This document shows, in pieces, positions 23,698 to 31,315 of a DNA stretch of 42,236 bases. Source of the stretch: an uncultured Rubrobacteraceae bacterium (GTDB lineage Bacteria > Actinomycetota > Rubrobacteria > Rubrobacterales > Rubrobacteraceae); the NCBI GenBank assembly GCA_902806085.1, contig CADCVH010000034.1, positions 1 through 42,236 of the forward strand, in the 5' to 3' direction. The stretch's first letter is position 1. Every line of letters starts with the position of its first letter. The position numbers were made by a program, and so were the translations under genes. Below the pieces are notes generated by a model, which made no database searches, was not told the DNA's origin, and saw nothing but the letters and a program-made list of their open reading frames with translations.

Positions 23698-23725
23698 CCC
23701 TCAAAACCTCGAACCTCAAAACCTG
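23698..23725 (-). repeat. G/T-rich repeat, inverted arm
   Basis: Reads CCTCAAAACCT twice around CGAACCTC, the complement of the forward arms at 23529-23586. It ends 24 bases before the next start codon. Confidence 0.7.
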
Positions 23726-23737
23726 ATTTCGGGCGGA

Positions 23738-23749
23738 TATACTGCCAGC
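23738..23749 (+). promoter_or_regulatory. Possible leaderless promoter of the hydrolase gene
   Basis: TATACT at 23738-23743 is six bases before ATG 23750, with no ribosome binding site between. Confidence 0.4.
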
Positions 23750-24469
23750 ATGGCTGGCGAACCTGTCGTGATCGTGGGTGGTGTCACCCAGTGGCCGGGA
23801 AGTTACCGGGGGCTGGCGGACCTGTTGGGAGAGGTGTCGGGGGCGGAGGTGCACGTCGCGGGCGTTACGCCGCTGGATTGGGTCTCCGGGTATTACCGGG
23901 GCTTCGGGCAACTCGTGTTCGAGGTGGCAAGCGCCGTGGACCGGGCGCTGTTGGGCCATTCGGCGAAGAGGGTGGTGCTGGTCGGGCATTCCGCGGGGGG
24001 GCTTGCCTGCCGGGTGTATATCGGGGGGGAGCCGCCTTATGGGGGGCGGCGGTACTCGGGGCACAGGCGGGTGTCGGGCCTGATCACGCTCGGCACGCCC
24101 CACGCGACCCCGCCCAAAGGGCGGCTGGCTGAACCCGTCTCGCGCGTGAACGGCCTCTTTCCCGGCGCCCTCCACGCGGACTCGGGCCTGCGCTACCTCT
24201 CCGTGGCGGGCGACGCCGTGGACGGGGCCTCCTCGGGGAGAGCCCGCCGCCGCTACGAGGGCTTCGTCGGGGACGGGAGGACCGCCGGGGACGGCGTCGT
24301 TCCGGTGGAGGCGGCGTTGCTGCCGGGCTCGGAGACGCTGGTCCTTGACGGGCTGCACCACAACCGCCGGCTGGGGCACTGGTACGGGTCGGACGCGGCG
24401 ACCGTGCGGCGCTGGTGGCTGGAAGAATCGCCCGCGGACGGCTCCCTTGTGGGAAAGACCGGCGCGTAG
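23750..24469 (+). CDS. Alpha/beta hydrolase (lipase/esterase-like)
   Basis: A 239-residue hydrolase. VVIVGGVTQWPGSYRGLADLL forms the first strand, VVLVGHSAGGLACRVYIGG holds the nucleophile elbow GHSAGG (Ser near residue 84), GDGVVPVEAALLPG probably the catalytic Asp, and LDGLHHNRRLGHWYGS the His. ITLGTPHATPP resembles PGAP1/LipA-like lipases. No signal peptide is seen, so it is cytosolic. ATG 23750 begins six bases after TATACT. The next gene (flavin reductase) starts 38 bases downstream and is probably in the same operon. Confidence 0.87.
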   Translation: MAGEPVVIVGGVTQWPGSYRGLADLLGEVSGAEVHVAGVTPLDWVSGYYRGFGQLVFEVASAVDRALLGHSAKRVVLVGHSAGGLACRVYIGGEPPYGGRRYSGHRRVSGLITLGTPHATPPKGRLAEPVSRVNGLFPGALHADSGLRYLSVAGDAVDGASSGRARRRYEGFVGDGRTAGDGVVPVEAALLPGSETLVLDGLHHNRRLGHWYGSDAATVRRWWLEESPADGSLVGKTGA

Positions 24470-24507
24470 TAGCCTCCAGAAGCCCGGCAGACGAGAAGGG
24501 ACCAAGG

Positions 24508-25134
24508 ATGCCGCCCGAAGGCCGTCGAGGAGAAAAGAAGGGGGAAGACACCTGGGAGACCCTCGGGGCGGACGCCGACGCGCTCAGGAAGGCCATGGGC
24601 TACTTTCCGACCGGGGTTACGGTGGTTACGAGCGGGCGCGGGGAGCGGGTCGAGGGCATGACGGCGAACGCCGTGGTCTCGGTCTCCCTCGACCCGCTGC
24701 TCTTCCTGGTGAGCGTCCACAAAGAGGCGCGCCTCAACGGCCGCATCCGGGAGGAGGGCCACTTCTCCGTCAGCCTGCTCGCTGACGATCAGGAGGGCCT
24801 CTCGAGGCTCTTCTCCTCGCCGGAGCGCTCCAGCGGCCTGCAGGCCGAGAGCTCGCTCGGCGGCGGGTACGGCTCCACGGGCGACCCGCTCGCCGCGGGG
24901 GCCCTCGCCGCCATCGAGTGCGAGGTGGCCGAGGTCTACGCCGGGGGCGACCACGACCTCTTCCTGGGGCGCGTGGTCGGGGTGAAGCTCGGCGACACCC
25001 GCAAGGGCCCGCTCGTCTTCCACGAGGGGGACTACCCCACGCTCTCCTCCAGGGCGCGGGCGGAGGACTCGGGGGCGTTTATGGACTCCGTCAGGGGCTT
25101 CGACGCCCGCATCGGCCGCAGAAGCCGGCGATAG
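24508..25134 (+). CDS. Flavin reductase-like domain protein
   Basis: A 208-residue protein of the flavin reductase (HpaC/RutF-like) family that reduces FMN or FAD with NAD(P)H. The signature is ALRKAMGYFPTGVTVVTSG, EGMTANAVVSVSLDPLLFLVSVHKEARLNGRIREEGHFSVSLL, and the C-terminal DHDLFLGRVVGV. It could serve a two-component monooxygenase; none is next door. ATG 24508 has AGAAGGG upstream. Its stop abuts the next GTG directly (TAG GTG), so the two are coupled. Confidence 0.9.
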   Translation: MPPEGRRGEKKGEDTWETLGADADALRKAMGYFPTGVTVVTSGRGERVEGMTANAVVSVSLDPLLFLVSVHKEARLNGRIREEGHFSVSLLADDQEGLSRLFSSPERSSGLQAESSLGGGYGSTGDPLAAGALAAIECEVAEVYAGGDHDLFLGRVVGVKLGDTRKGPLVFHEGDYPTLSSRARAEDSGAFMDSVRGFDARIGRRSRR

Positions 25135-25962
25135 GTGTTCCGCCGGTCCCTCCTGCCCCTCGTCAGGCCCAGGCCGGCCGACGAGCCTGGCCTCGTCTAC
25201 GACGAAGGCGTCGAGGAGAACGGCGCGATCCTGGCCGGCCGGACCCGCCTCCCCGCCACCGGCGAGACGTACCCCGTAAAGAACGGCTACCTCGACCTGC
25301 TCAAGGGCCGCCTCGGCGGGGACAACGTGGCGAACCTGACCAACTTTCTCCCTGGCGCGGGCCGCGGCTACGAACCGCTGTGGCGGGTCCGGTCCCTGAA
25401 CCTGCTAACCGGCGAAACATTCTCCAACGAGCGCGAGCTCGAGATCATCGCGGAGGCGGTCGGCCTCAGGCGCGGCGGCCTCTACCTGGACCTCGGCTGC
25501 TCCGCGGGGCTCTACACCCGCAAACTCGCCCGAGCTTTGGGCGATTCTGGGGACGTGATCGGGGTGGACATCTCCCCCTCCATGCTCAAGGAGGCCTCCC
25601 GCCGTACCCGGAACGAAGGCGTAATCGCCTCCCTCGTTCGCGCCGACGCGGCCTCCCTCCCCTTCGCGGACGCCTGCATGAACGGCGCGGTCTGCGGCGG
25701 CACCCTGAACGAGCTGGGCGACCCGGCCCGCGTCCTGCGCGAGACCCACCGCGTCCTCGAGCCCGGCTCCCGCCTCGCCATCATGGGCATCCTCCAGGCC
25801 CGAACCGCGAACGGGCGTCGCCTCCAGCGCCTCCTCTCCACCGGCGGCATCCGGTCTTTCAACCCAGACGAACTGACGGGCCTGCTCGATGCAGCCGGCT
25901 TCGACCCGGACCCCCTGACGACCCACGGCGCCGTCTTCTTCGCCGCCGCGACGAGGCTTTAA
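25135..25962 (+). CDS. SAM-dependent methyltransferase
   Basis: A 275-residue methyltransferase. The first ~55 residues (ENGAILAGRTRLPATGETYPVKNGYLDLL) look like the Trm112-like cysteine-poor front seen in UbiE/COQ5-like proteins. SAM motif I is LYLDLGCSAGLYTRKLA, followed by DVIGVDISPSMLKEAS and LVRADAASLPFADACMNGAVCGGTLNELGDPARVLRETHRVLEPG. The acceptor is unknown; lipid or quinone is likely for this group. GTG 25135 follows the flavin-reductase stop. The TAA stop lies within a G/T-rich repeat arm. Confidence 0.88.
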   Translation: MFRRSLLPLVRPRPADEPGLVYDEGVEENGAILAGRTRLPATGETYPVKNGYLDLLKGRLGGDNVANLTNFLPGAGRGYEPLWRVRSLNLLTGETFSNERELEIIAEAVGLRRGGLYLDLGCSAGLYTRKLARALGDSGDVIGVDISPSMLKEASRRTRNEGVIASLVRADAASLPFADACMNGAVCGGTLNELGDPARVLRETHRVLEPGSRLAIMGILQARTANGRRLQRLLSTGGIRSFNPDELTGLLDAAGFDPDPLTTHGAVFFAAATRL

Positions 25963-25973
25963 GGTTTTGAGGA
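25954..25973 (+). repeat. G/T-rich repeat arm at the methyltransferase stop
   Basis: AGGCTTTAAGGTTTTGAGGA; the TAA at 25960-25962 is the stop codon of the preceding gene. It pairs with the inverted arm at 26058-26090. Confidence 0.7.
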
Positions 25974-26057
25974 AGTTGGCGGGTTAAGTTGGCGGGCTCT
26001 TTCTTCGCGGGGGCTCCCGCAAAACGGAAGGCCGTCGGTTCCGGGGGCGTCCCCGGT

Positions 26058-26090
26058 ACCTCAAAGCCTTGGAGCCTCAAAACCTAGAAC
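26058..26090 (-). repeat. G/T-rich repeat arm overlapping the rbsD stop
   Basis: On the minus strand it reads GTTCTAGGTTTTGAGG, then AAGGCTTTGAGG. TAG at 26084-26086 is the stop codon of rbsD. Confidence 0.75.
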
Positions 26091-26470
26091 GCCACCCCGC
26101 AGCGCAGGATCACGTTAGAAAACGGCGTGGCCTCGCCGGTGCGGACCACGAGCTTCGCGTTGGCGGACATGCGCTTGAGTTCTTGATGGGTCACGAGCCC
26201 GAGGTCGGGCAGGGTTTCGCCGAGAAGACTGGCGGTGTCCGGGTTGTCCCGGATCTCCTCGGCCGCGGTGGCGCTTTCCACGACTATCTCTTCGAGTATC
26301 CCGAAGAGCACGGTCCCGAAGGACGGGACGCCGAAGGTGAAGGCGAGGTCGACGACGACGGGGCCGGGCGGGATCGGGAACCCCACGTCGCAGATCACCA
26401 CAAGATCGGTGTGCCCGAGCCCGGCAAGCTCCCCGGCGAGCCGCGAGTTGACCACACCCCCGCGCTTCAC
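26084..26470 (-). CDS. rbsD: D-ribose pyranase RbsD
   Basis: A 128-residue enzyme converting beta-D-ribopyranose to the furanose form that ribokinase uses. It starts VKRGGVVNSRLAGELAGLGHTDLVVICDVGFPIP, with the catalytic His20-type residue in GHTD, and ends LVVRTGEATPFSNVILRCGVAF, all standard. The GTG start at 26470 overlaps the rbsK stop as GTGA. No ribose transporter genes are in the window. Confidence 0.94.
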   Translation of the reverse strand: MKRGGVVNSRLAGELAGLGHTDLVVICDVGFPIPPGPVVVDLAFTFGVPSFGTVLFGILEEIVVESATAAEEIRDNPDTASLLGETLPDLGLVTHQELKRMSANAKLVVRTGEATPFSNVILRCGVAF

Positions 26471-27372
26471 GCGGGCCCCAGAACGTCCGGGGTGGGCAGC
26501 GCGCCCTGCGCGCCCTCCCTCGTCACGGCCGCCGCGCCGGCCCGGACGGCGTAGGAGACGGCCTCCCCCAGGGCGTCTCCGCGCGCGAGCCGGAACGCGA
26601 GCGCCCCGACGAAGGCGTCGCCCGCGCCGGTGGTGTCGACGACCTCGGCCCGCGGGGCAGGGACGTGCTCGGCGTCCTCGCCCTCCGCGTAGACGGCCCC
26701 GTCGGCCCCGACCGTTACCACGACGCACCCCGGCCCGAGGGCGAGAAGCTCCGGGGCGGCGTCCAGCGCGCCCTCGACGCCCTCCACGCGACCGCCGAGC
26801 AGAAAGGCGGCCTCGTGCTCGTTGACGACCAGGGTGTCCAGGCCCTCCAGCACGGCCCGCGGGACCTCGAACGGGGGCGCCAGGTTCAGGACCACGCGGG
26901 TCCCCTCTTGCCCGGCGACCTCCACGGCCCGCCCGATGGTCTCGCGCGGAATCTCCATCTGGGCGACGAGGACGCGGGCCTCGCGGATGGCCCCACGGGC
27001 GCCGTCCACGTCTTGCGGGGTGAGGCGCCGGTTCGCACCGGGGGCTACGGTGATGGCGTTCTCCCCGTCTGCGGTGACGGTTATAAAGGCCGTGCCGGTC
27101 GACGCGCCTTCGGCCTCCCGCACGAGGGCCGTGTCCACGCCCTTCTCCCGAAGTGCCCGTACGAGCGGTTCTCCGAACCCGTCGTCGCCGACCCTCCCGA
27201 GAAAGGCGACCGACGCGCCGAGCAGGGCCGCGGCGGCGGACTGGTTCGCGCCCTTGCCGCCGTTGTGGGTCGAGAGCACGGCGTCTGTCACGGTCTCGCC
27301 CGGCCTCGCGCGGCGCTCGACCTTCAGGACGAAGTCCTGGTTTATGGAGCCCATGACGAGAACGTCCGTCAC
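26467..27372 (-). CDS. rbsK: Ribokinase RbsK
   Basis: A 301-residue PfkB-family kinase making ribose 5-phosphate from ribose and ATP. It has MGSINQDFVLKVERRARPGETV, NGGKGANQSAAAALLGA (PfkB signature 1) and VVDTTGAGDAFVGALAFRLARG (signature 2 with the catalytic Asp). GTG 27372 is the start. The stop overlaps rbsD (GTGA). The upstream gene on the same strand ends 36 bases before it, so a larger minus-strand operon beginning at 28239 is likely. Confidence 0.94.
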   Translation of the reverse strand: MTDVLVMGSINQDFVLKVERRARPGETVTDAVLSTHNGGKGANQSAAAALLGASVAFLGRVGDDGFGEPLVRALREKGVDTALVREAEGASTGTAFITVTADGENAITVAPGANRRLTPQDVDGARGAIREARVLVAQMEIPRETIGRAVEVAGQEGTRVVLNLAPPFEVPRAVLEGLDTLVVNEHEAAFLLGGRVEGVEGALDAAPELLALGPGCVVVTVGADGAVYAEGEDAEHVPAPRAEVVDTTGAGDAFVGALAFRLARGDALGEAVSYAVRAGAAAVTREGAQGALPTPDVLGPA

Positions 27373-27408
27373 GCGGGGGCCTTTACGACGGTGCGTCCCG
27401 AGGGACTC

Positions 27409-27951
27409 CTACCCTCTCCGCCTGAGGGCCAACTGCCGCACGAGGATGGAGGCCAGGGAGAGCGCGACCGCGCGGGCGAGTCCTTTGAGCACCGCCTCCA
27501 GCACGTCGTCCCTCACACCCCTGCGCTCGGGTATCTGCTCCCCGATAAACCTGGTCAAGGGACGGGCCAGGATCTGGGACCCCACTATGCCTATCGCCGT
27601 CACGAGCATCTTCTGCGTCCCGTCGCTCAAACCTGTCCTTTCCGATGGTCCGGGCCCGTCGAGGCCGCGCATCTGGCGCACGCGGTCGAGGCCCGCCACC
27701 GTGAGCTCGTAGTCCTGGCCGCCCCCGGTGGACGGGTCCCCCGCCGCCCGGACGTACTCCTGATCCACCAAGTACCTCAAGGCGACCTCGTTTTCGGTCG
27801 TGTCGGCGTCCACGCCGGCCTTGGGCGCCGCGCCCATGGCGGGCTCGCCCGGCACCACGACCGGGACCGGCTCGTAGAGCTTGCTGCCCGAGAGGTCGTA
27901 TATCGCCCCAAGCAGCCTCAGTGCCGCGTCTTCTACCCCGCTGTTAGCCAA
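27409..27951 (-). CDS. Hypothetical protein with winged-helix-like N-terminus
   Basis: A 180-residue protein I cannot name. Residues 1-95 (ALRLLGAIYDLSG..., ENEVALRYLVDQEYVRAAGDPSTGGGQDYELTVAGLDRVRQM) resemble a winged-helix module in which the wing carries GQDYELTVAG. Residues 110-175 hold an amphipathic or weakly hydrophobic stretch (KMLVTAIGIVGSQILARPLTRF, AVALSLASILVRQLAL) that may meet the membrane. It lies between the coiled-coil gene and rbsK, all minus strand, with short gaps. Confidence 0.7.
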   Translation of the reverse strand: MANSGVEDAALRLLGAIYDLSGSKLYEPVPVVVPGEPAMGAAPKAGVDADTTENEVALRYLVDQEYVRAAGDPSTGGGQDYELTVAGLDRVRQMRGLDGPGPSERTGLSDGTQKMLVTAIGIVGSQILARPLTRFIGEQIPERRGVRDDVLEAVLKGLARAVALSLASILVRQLALRRRG

Positions 27952-27972
27952 CCCTTTCTCCTCCCACCAAAC

Positions 27973-28239
27973 CTACCGCCCGCCGCCACCGCCGGATCGC
28001 CCCTCCATCTGGGCTTCGATCCTCTCCAGGCGCTGCTCCAGGCGGTCCAGCCGCCCATCCGTCCGCTCCCTGTGCTGCCTGAAGTGCTCCCTGAGATCGT
28101 CCACCCCGCCCGGCCGGTCCCCGTCCCCGCCGCGACCCTGCCCGCGGCCCTCGCCACGGCCCTCGCCACGGCCCTCGCCACGGCCTTCGCCACGGCCTTG
28201 CCCGCGCCCCTCCGGGCCACCTCTGCGCCCTTGCCCCAT
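27973..28239 (-). CDS. Small Gly/Arg/Glu-repeat and coiled-coil protein
   Basis: An 88-residue protein. Residues ~8-40 are a low-complexity stretch, mostly the tetrapeptide GRGE, encoded by the 12-bp tandem repeat at 28146-28193. Residues ~48-80 form a clear heptad coiled coil (VDDLREHFRQHRERTDGRLDRLEQRLERIEAQM), then a Gly tail. ATG 28239 is used; the ribosome binding site is weak. It is divergent from the PASTA kinase gene 150 bp away. No known family. Confidence 0.65.
   Translation of the reverse strand: MGQGRRGGPEGRGQGRGEGRGEGRGEGRGEGRGQGRGGDGDRPGGVDDLREHFRQHRERTDGRLDRLEQRLERIEAQMEGRSGGGGGR
28146..28193. repeat. 12-bp tandem repeat, four units, in the coiled-coil gene
   Basis: Unit GGCCCTCGCCAC (plus strand), three perfect copies and one with a single change. 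It encodes repeated Gly-Arg-Gly-Glu on the minus strand; unit changes keep the frame. Confidence 0.85.
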
Positions 28240-28334
28240 CTCGACCTCCGCATCGTTCGTATCGCCCCGACAAGCGTACCCGGCCCCGGCCCGGCCTAAC
28301 CCTGCCGGCGGCGGGAGGGCGCCGATCGGGTGTG

Positions 28335-28340
28335 TAGAAT
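28335..28340 (+). promoter_or_regulatory. -10-like element upstream of the PASTA kinase
   Basis: TAGAAT, 50 bases before GTG 28390. No good -35 is seen. A similar TAGAAT precedes the QOR gene at 30300. Confidence 0.35.
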
Positions 28341-28389
28341 AGCGTCCCACAGGCAGCGTTTTCGAGGCGAGACACAGAGAGAGCGTGAC

Positions 28390-30204
28390 GTGCAGGGAAG
28401 CGTCGTGGACAACCGTTACGACGTCGTCCGGCCTCTGGGCAGCGGGGGCATGGGAGAGGTGTACCTGGCCCGCGACATGACCCTGGGCCGCGACGTGGCG
28501 CTGAAGCTGCTCAGGAGCCAGTTCGCCAACGACAGGGAATCCGCCGAGCGGTTCAAGCGAGAGGCCATGAGCGCCGCCAGGCTCTCCCACCCGAACATCG
28601 TGCAGGTCTACGACCGCGGGGTCACCGAAGACGGAACCTCCTACATAGCGATGGAGTACGTCCCGGGCGGCACCCTCAAGGAGCGCATCACCCACGACGG
28701 CCCGCTGGACGCGAAGGACGCGGCCTCGTTCGGCTACCAGGTGGCCGAAGCCCTCGGGGCCGCGCACGCCAAGGGCGTGATCCACCGCGACATAAAGCCC
28801 CAAAACGTCCTGATCACGGCCCCCGGCGAGGCGAAGGTCGCGGACTTCGGCATCGCTAGGGCCCTCTCGGCCGCGGCCGACTCCCGGACAAAGACGGGCG
28901 CGGTGATGGGAACCGCGGGCTACATGTCCCCCGAACAGGCCCTCGGCGAGCCCGCCACCCCCAAGAGCGACCTCTACTCTTTGGGCATCGTCCTCTACGA
29001 GGCTCTCACGGGCAAACTGCCCTTCACGGCCGACAACCCCATCGCCGTCTCCATGAAGCACGCCAACGAACCGCCCAGCCCCCCGCAACAGATCAACCCC
29101 AGCGTCCCGGACGGCATGAACGCCATAATCCTGAAGCTTCTAGCCAAGGCCCCCGAAGACCGCTACGCCGACGCCGACGAGCTCGCCGAAGACCTCTGGC
29201 GGGCGCGGCGCGGGACGCCGCCAGCCGCGGCGGCCGTGCCGGGGGAGGCCGAGACAGTCGAGACCCCGACCCGCCGACCCGCCACCACCGCCCCGCAGCC
29301 GGCGGTGGGCCGGTCCCGCAGGCGACGGGGCCGGGGACGGAGCCGGGGACGGAGCCGGGGACGGAGCCGGGGACGGAGCCTGGCGCCCCTGCTCCTCGGG
29401 ATACTGCTCCTCCTGCTCGGCCTCCTCGGGATCGCCTGGGCGCTCTTCGGGCAGGGGTTCGACCCGCTCGGGGGGCCGGGCGTAAGCGTTCCTTTCGTGG
29501 AGGGCCTCCAGAGGGAGCGGGCGGAGGGAAGGCTGGACGACGCGGGCCTGGCGTCCGAGGTCCGGACGCGGGAGGCCCCCGATGCCGAGGCCGGGACCGT
29601 GATCTCCCAATCGCCGACGGCCGGGGAGAGCGTGGTCCGGAACTCTACCGTGACCCTGACGGTGGCCCGCCCCTCCACGGTGGCGGTCCCGGAGATCGTC
29701 GGCCTGAACGAATCGGACGCCGAGGCGGAGCTCCAGGGGGCCGGCCTCACGGTGGGCAGCCGGTACGACGTGCAGAGCGAGACCGCCGCCGAGGGCATCG
29801 TGGTGCAACAAGGCATCGCCGCCGGGCAGGAAGTCCCCGGCGGCACCGCCGTCAACATCGGGGTCAGCTCCGGGGCCGCAATACCCGCGTCCGCCTCCCC
29901 GACCTCCTCGGCGAGCCCGCCGTCCTCCCAACAAACCGTCAACTCCCCGGCGCCCGACGACGCCCCGGCCCCCGACGATGTCCCGGCCCCGGACGATGCC
30001 TCCGCGAGTTCCTCCGCCTCTCCCCAGGCCGCCCCCGAAGCACAGGAATCGGAGGCCGCAGAAGACGGAGCGCGGGCAGGACCGCCGGAGGCGCAAGGTC
30101 CCAAAGCGAAAGCGCCCAAAGCGAAAGCGCCCAAAGTGAAGGCTCCGAAGGTGAAAGAGCCGAAAGCGGGGGCGGCCAAGCCTTTCGAGGGCGAGGGCGA
30201 CTAG
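28390..30204 (+). CDS. Ser/Thr protein kinase with two PASTA domains
   Basis: A 604-residue membrane kinase of the PknB/StkP type. Kinase domain ~10-275: glycine loop GSGGMGEVYLA, Lys39 in VALKLL, HRDIKPQN (Asp134), DFG at 152-154, and GTAGYMSPEQ. A basic repeat (GRSRGRSRGRS, from the 12-bp repeat at 29331-29378) precedes the single helix LAPLLLGILLLLLGLLGIAWALFG. Outside are two PASTA domains (VSVPFVEGLQR..., VAVPEIVGLNE...), then a long Ala/Pro/Asp-rich and Lys-Pro repeat tail (PAPDDVPAPDD, PKAKAPKVKAP). PASTA domains bind muropeptides, so it probably couples cell-wall state to phosphorylation. GTG 28390 is the best start. Confidence 0.94.
   Translation: MQGSVVDNRYDVVRPLGSGGMGEVYLARDMTLGRDVALKLLRSQFANDRESAERFKREAMSAARLSHPNIVQVYDRGVTEDGTSYIAMEYVPGGTLKERITHDGPLDAKDAASFGYQVAEALGAAHAKGVIHRDIKPQNVLITAPGEAKVADFGIARALSAAADSRTKTGAVMGTAGYMSPEQALGEPATPKSDLYSLGIVLYEALTGKLPFTADNPIAVSMKHANEPPSPPQQINPSVPDGMNAIILKLLAKAPEDRYADADELAEDLWRARRGTPPAAAAVPGEAETVETPTRRPATTAPQPAVGRSRRRRGRGRSRGRSRGRSRGRSLAPLLLGILLLLLGLLGIAWALFGQGFDPLGGPGVSVPFVEGLQRERAEGRLDDAGLASEVRTREAPDAEAGTVISQSPTAGESVVRNSTVTLTVARPSTVAVPEIVGLNESDAEAELQGAGLTVGSRYDVQSETAAEGIVVQQGIAAGQEVPGGTAVNIGVSSGAAIPASASPTSSASPPSSQQTVNSPAPDDAPAPDDVPAPDDASASSSASPQAAPEAQESEAAEDGARAGPPEAQGPKAKAPKAKAPKVKAPKVKEPKAGAAKPFEGEGD
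29331..29378. repeat. 12-bp tandem repeat, four units, in the kinase gene
   Basis: Unit CCGGGGACGGAG, four perfect copies, encoding Arg-Gly-Arg-Ser repeats just before the transmembrane helix. Unit gain or loss would lengthen or shorten the basic juxtamembrane linker without a frameshift. Confidence 0.85.
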
Positions 30205-30299
30205 GGCGGTCCGGGCCACCGGAAAGGCCAGAGGAATCCAGTAGCTGGCGCCGAAAACCGGCTGCTTCGGAATCGGACGCGGGCCGGTCCGCGTCCCGC

Positions 30300-30305
30300 T
30301 AGAAT
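30300..30305 (+). promoter_or_regulatory. -10-like element upstream of the QOR gene
   Basis: TAGAAT, 38 bases before ATG 30343. The ribosome binding site GAGGAGG lies between. Confidence 0.35.
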
Positions 30306-30342
30306 GATCGGGGCGTCGGGAGAGCGAAGAGGAGGAGCGGGG

Positions 30343-31314
30343 ATGAAGGCGATCAGGGTGAACGAGCATGGCGGGCCGGAGTCGTTGGCCTACGAGGAAC
30401 TGGAAGCCCCCGAGCCCGGGCCGGGCCAGGCGCGCGTAAGGCTCGCCGCCTCGGGCGTCAACTTTATCGACGTGTACATGAGGAGCGGCGTCTACCCCGG
30501 CGAGCCCCCCTTCACTTTAGGCCTCGAGGGCGCGGGCGAGGTAGAGGCCGTCGGGGAGGGTGTCGAGGAGATCTCCGTCGGGGACCACGTGGCCTGGGCG
30601 GGCGTGCCGGGCTCCTACGCGGAGCAGGTTGTGGCACCGGCGGACAAGCTCGTGGCGTTCAACGTCACGATGGTCGAGGCGCGGGTCGCCGCGGCGATAA
30701 TGCTGCAGGGGATGACCGCCCACTACCTCACCCACAGCACCTTCCCGCTCGGGGAGGGCCAAACCGCCCTCGTCCACGCCGCCGCCGGCGGTGTCGGCCT
30801 GCTCCTGTGCCAGATGGCGAAGATGCGCGGCGCCAGGGTCATCGGCACGGCCGGCACCCAGGAGAAGGCCGCGCTCGCGAAAGAGGCCGGGGCCGACGAG
30901 GTGATCCTGTACAGGGAGCAGAATTTCTCCGAGGAGGCGAACCGCCTGACCGACGGCGAGGGCGTCGACGTGGTCTACGACTCCGTCGGCAAGGACACCT
31001 TCGACGGGGGCCTCGACTGCCTGAAGACGCGCGGCTACATGGTCCTCTTCGGCGGGTCCAGCGGCCAGGTCCCCCCCCTCGACCCGCAGGTCCTCAACAG
31101 AAAGGGCGGCCTCTTCCTTACCCGCCCGGCCCTCGCCCAGTACACCCGCACCCGCGAGGAGCTGCTGTGGCGCGCGGAGAGCCTGTTCTCCTGGATCGGC
31201 CAGGGCAACCTCGACGTCCGCATCGGCGGCTCCTACGCCCTCGAAGACGCCGCCGGGGCCCACCGGGACCTCGAAGCGCGCAGGACCACCGGCAAGCTCC
31301 TCCTCATCCCGTAA
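30343..31314 (+). CDS. Quinone oxidoreductase (zinc-free MDR)
   Basis: A 323-residue NADPH:quinone-reductase-like protein (QOR/zeta-crystallin type). MKAIRVNEHGGPESLAYEELEAPEPG, then SGVNFIDVYMRSGVYPGEPPFTLGLEGAGEV (family signature) and the cofactor loop VHAAAGGVGLLLCQMAKMRGARVIGTAG. It has no zinc ligands. ATG 30343 has GGAGG upstream; 30304 would add an unlikely 13 residues. It contains one TTA codon. The LLM-oxidoreductase gene starts one base after its stop, so they are one operon. Confidence 0.92.
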   Translation: MKAIRVNEHGGPESLAYEELEAPEPGPGQARVRLAASGVNFIDVYMRSGVYPGEPPFTLGLEGAGEVEAVGEGVEEISVGDHVAWAGVPGSYAEQVVAPADKLVAFNVTMVEARVAAAIMLQGMTAHYLTHSTFPLGEGQTALVHAAAGGVGLLLCQMAKMRGARVIGTAGTQEKAALAKEAGADEVILYREQNFSEEANRLTDGEGVDVVYDSVGKDTFDGGLDCLKTRGYMVLFGGSSGQVPPLDPQVLNRKGGLFLTRPALAQYTRTREELLWRAESLFSWIGQGNLDVRIGGSYALEDAAGAHRDLEARRTTGKLLLIP

Positions 31315-31315
31315 C

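Larger units (their letters stand above)
23409..23749. other. Non-coding interval with three G/T-rich repeat arms
   Basis: About 340 bp without a supported gene. It carries a small hairpin (GCCTCCTTCGGAGGC, 23427-23441), the forward repeat arms at 23406-23424 and 23529-23586 and an inverted arm at 23698-23725, followed by a -10-like TATACT directly before the next gene. Confidence 0.5.

Noticed and set aside
27973-29088. 371-codon minus-strand frame opposite the kinase gene
   Set aside because: Only the last 88 codons (from 28239) make sense as protein; the rest is the complement of the kinase gene.
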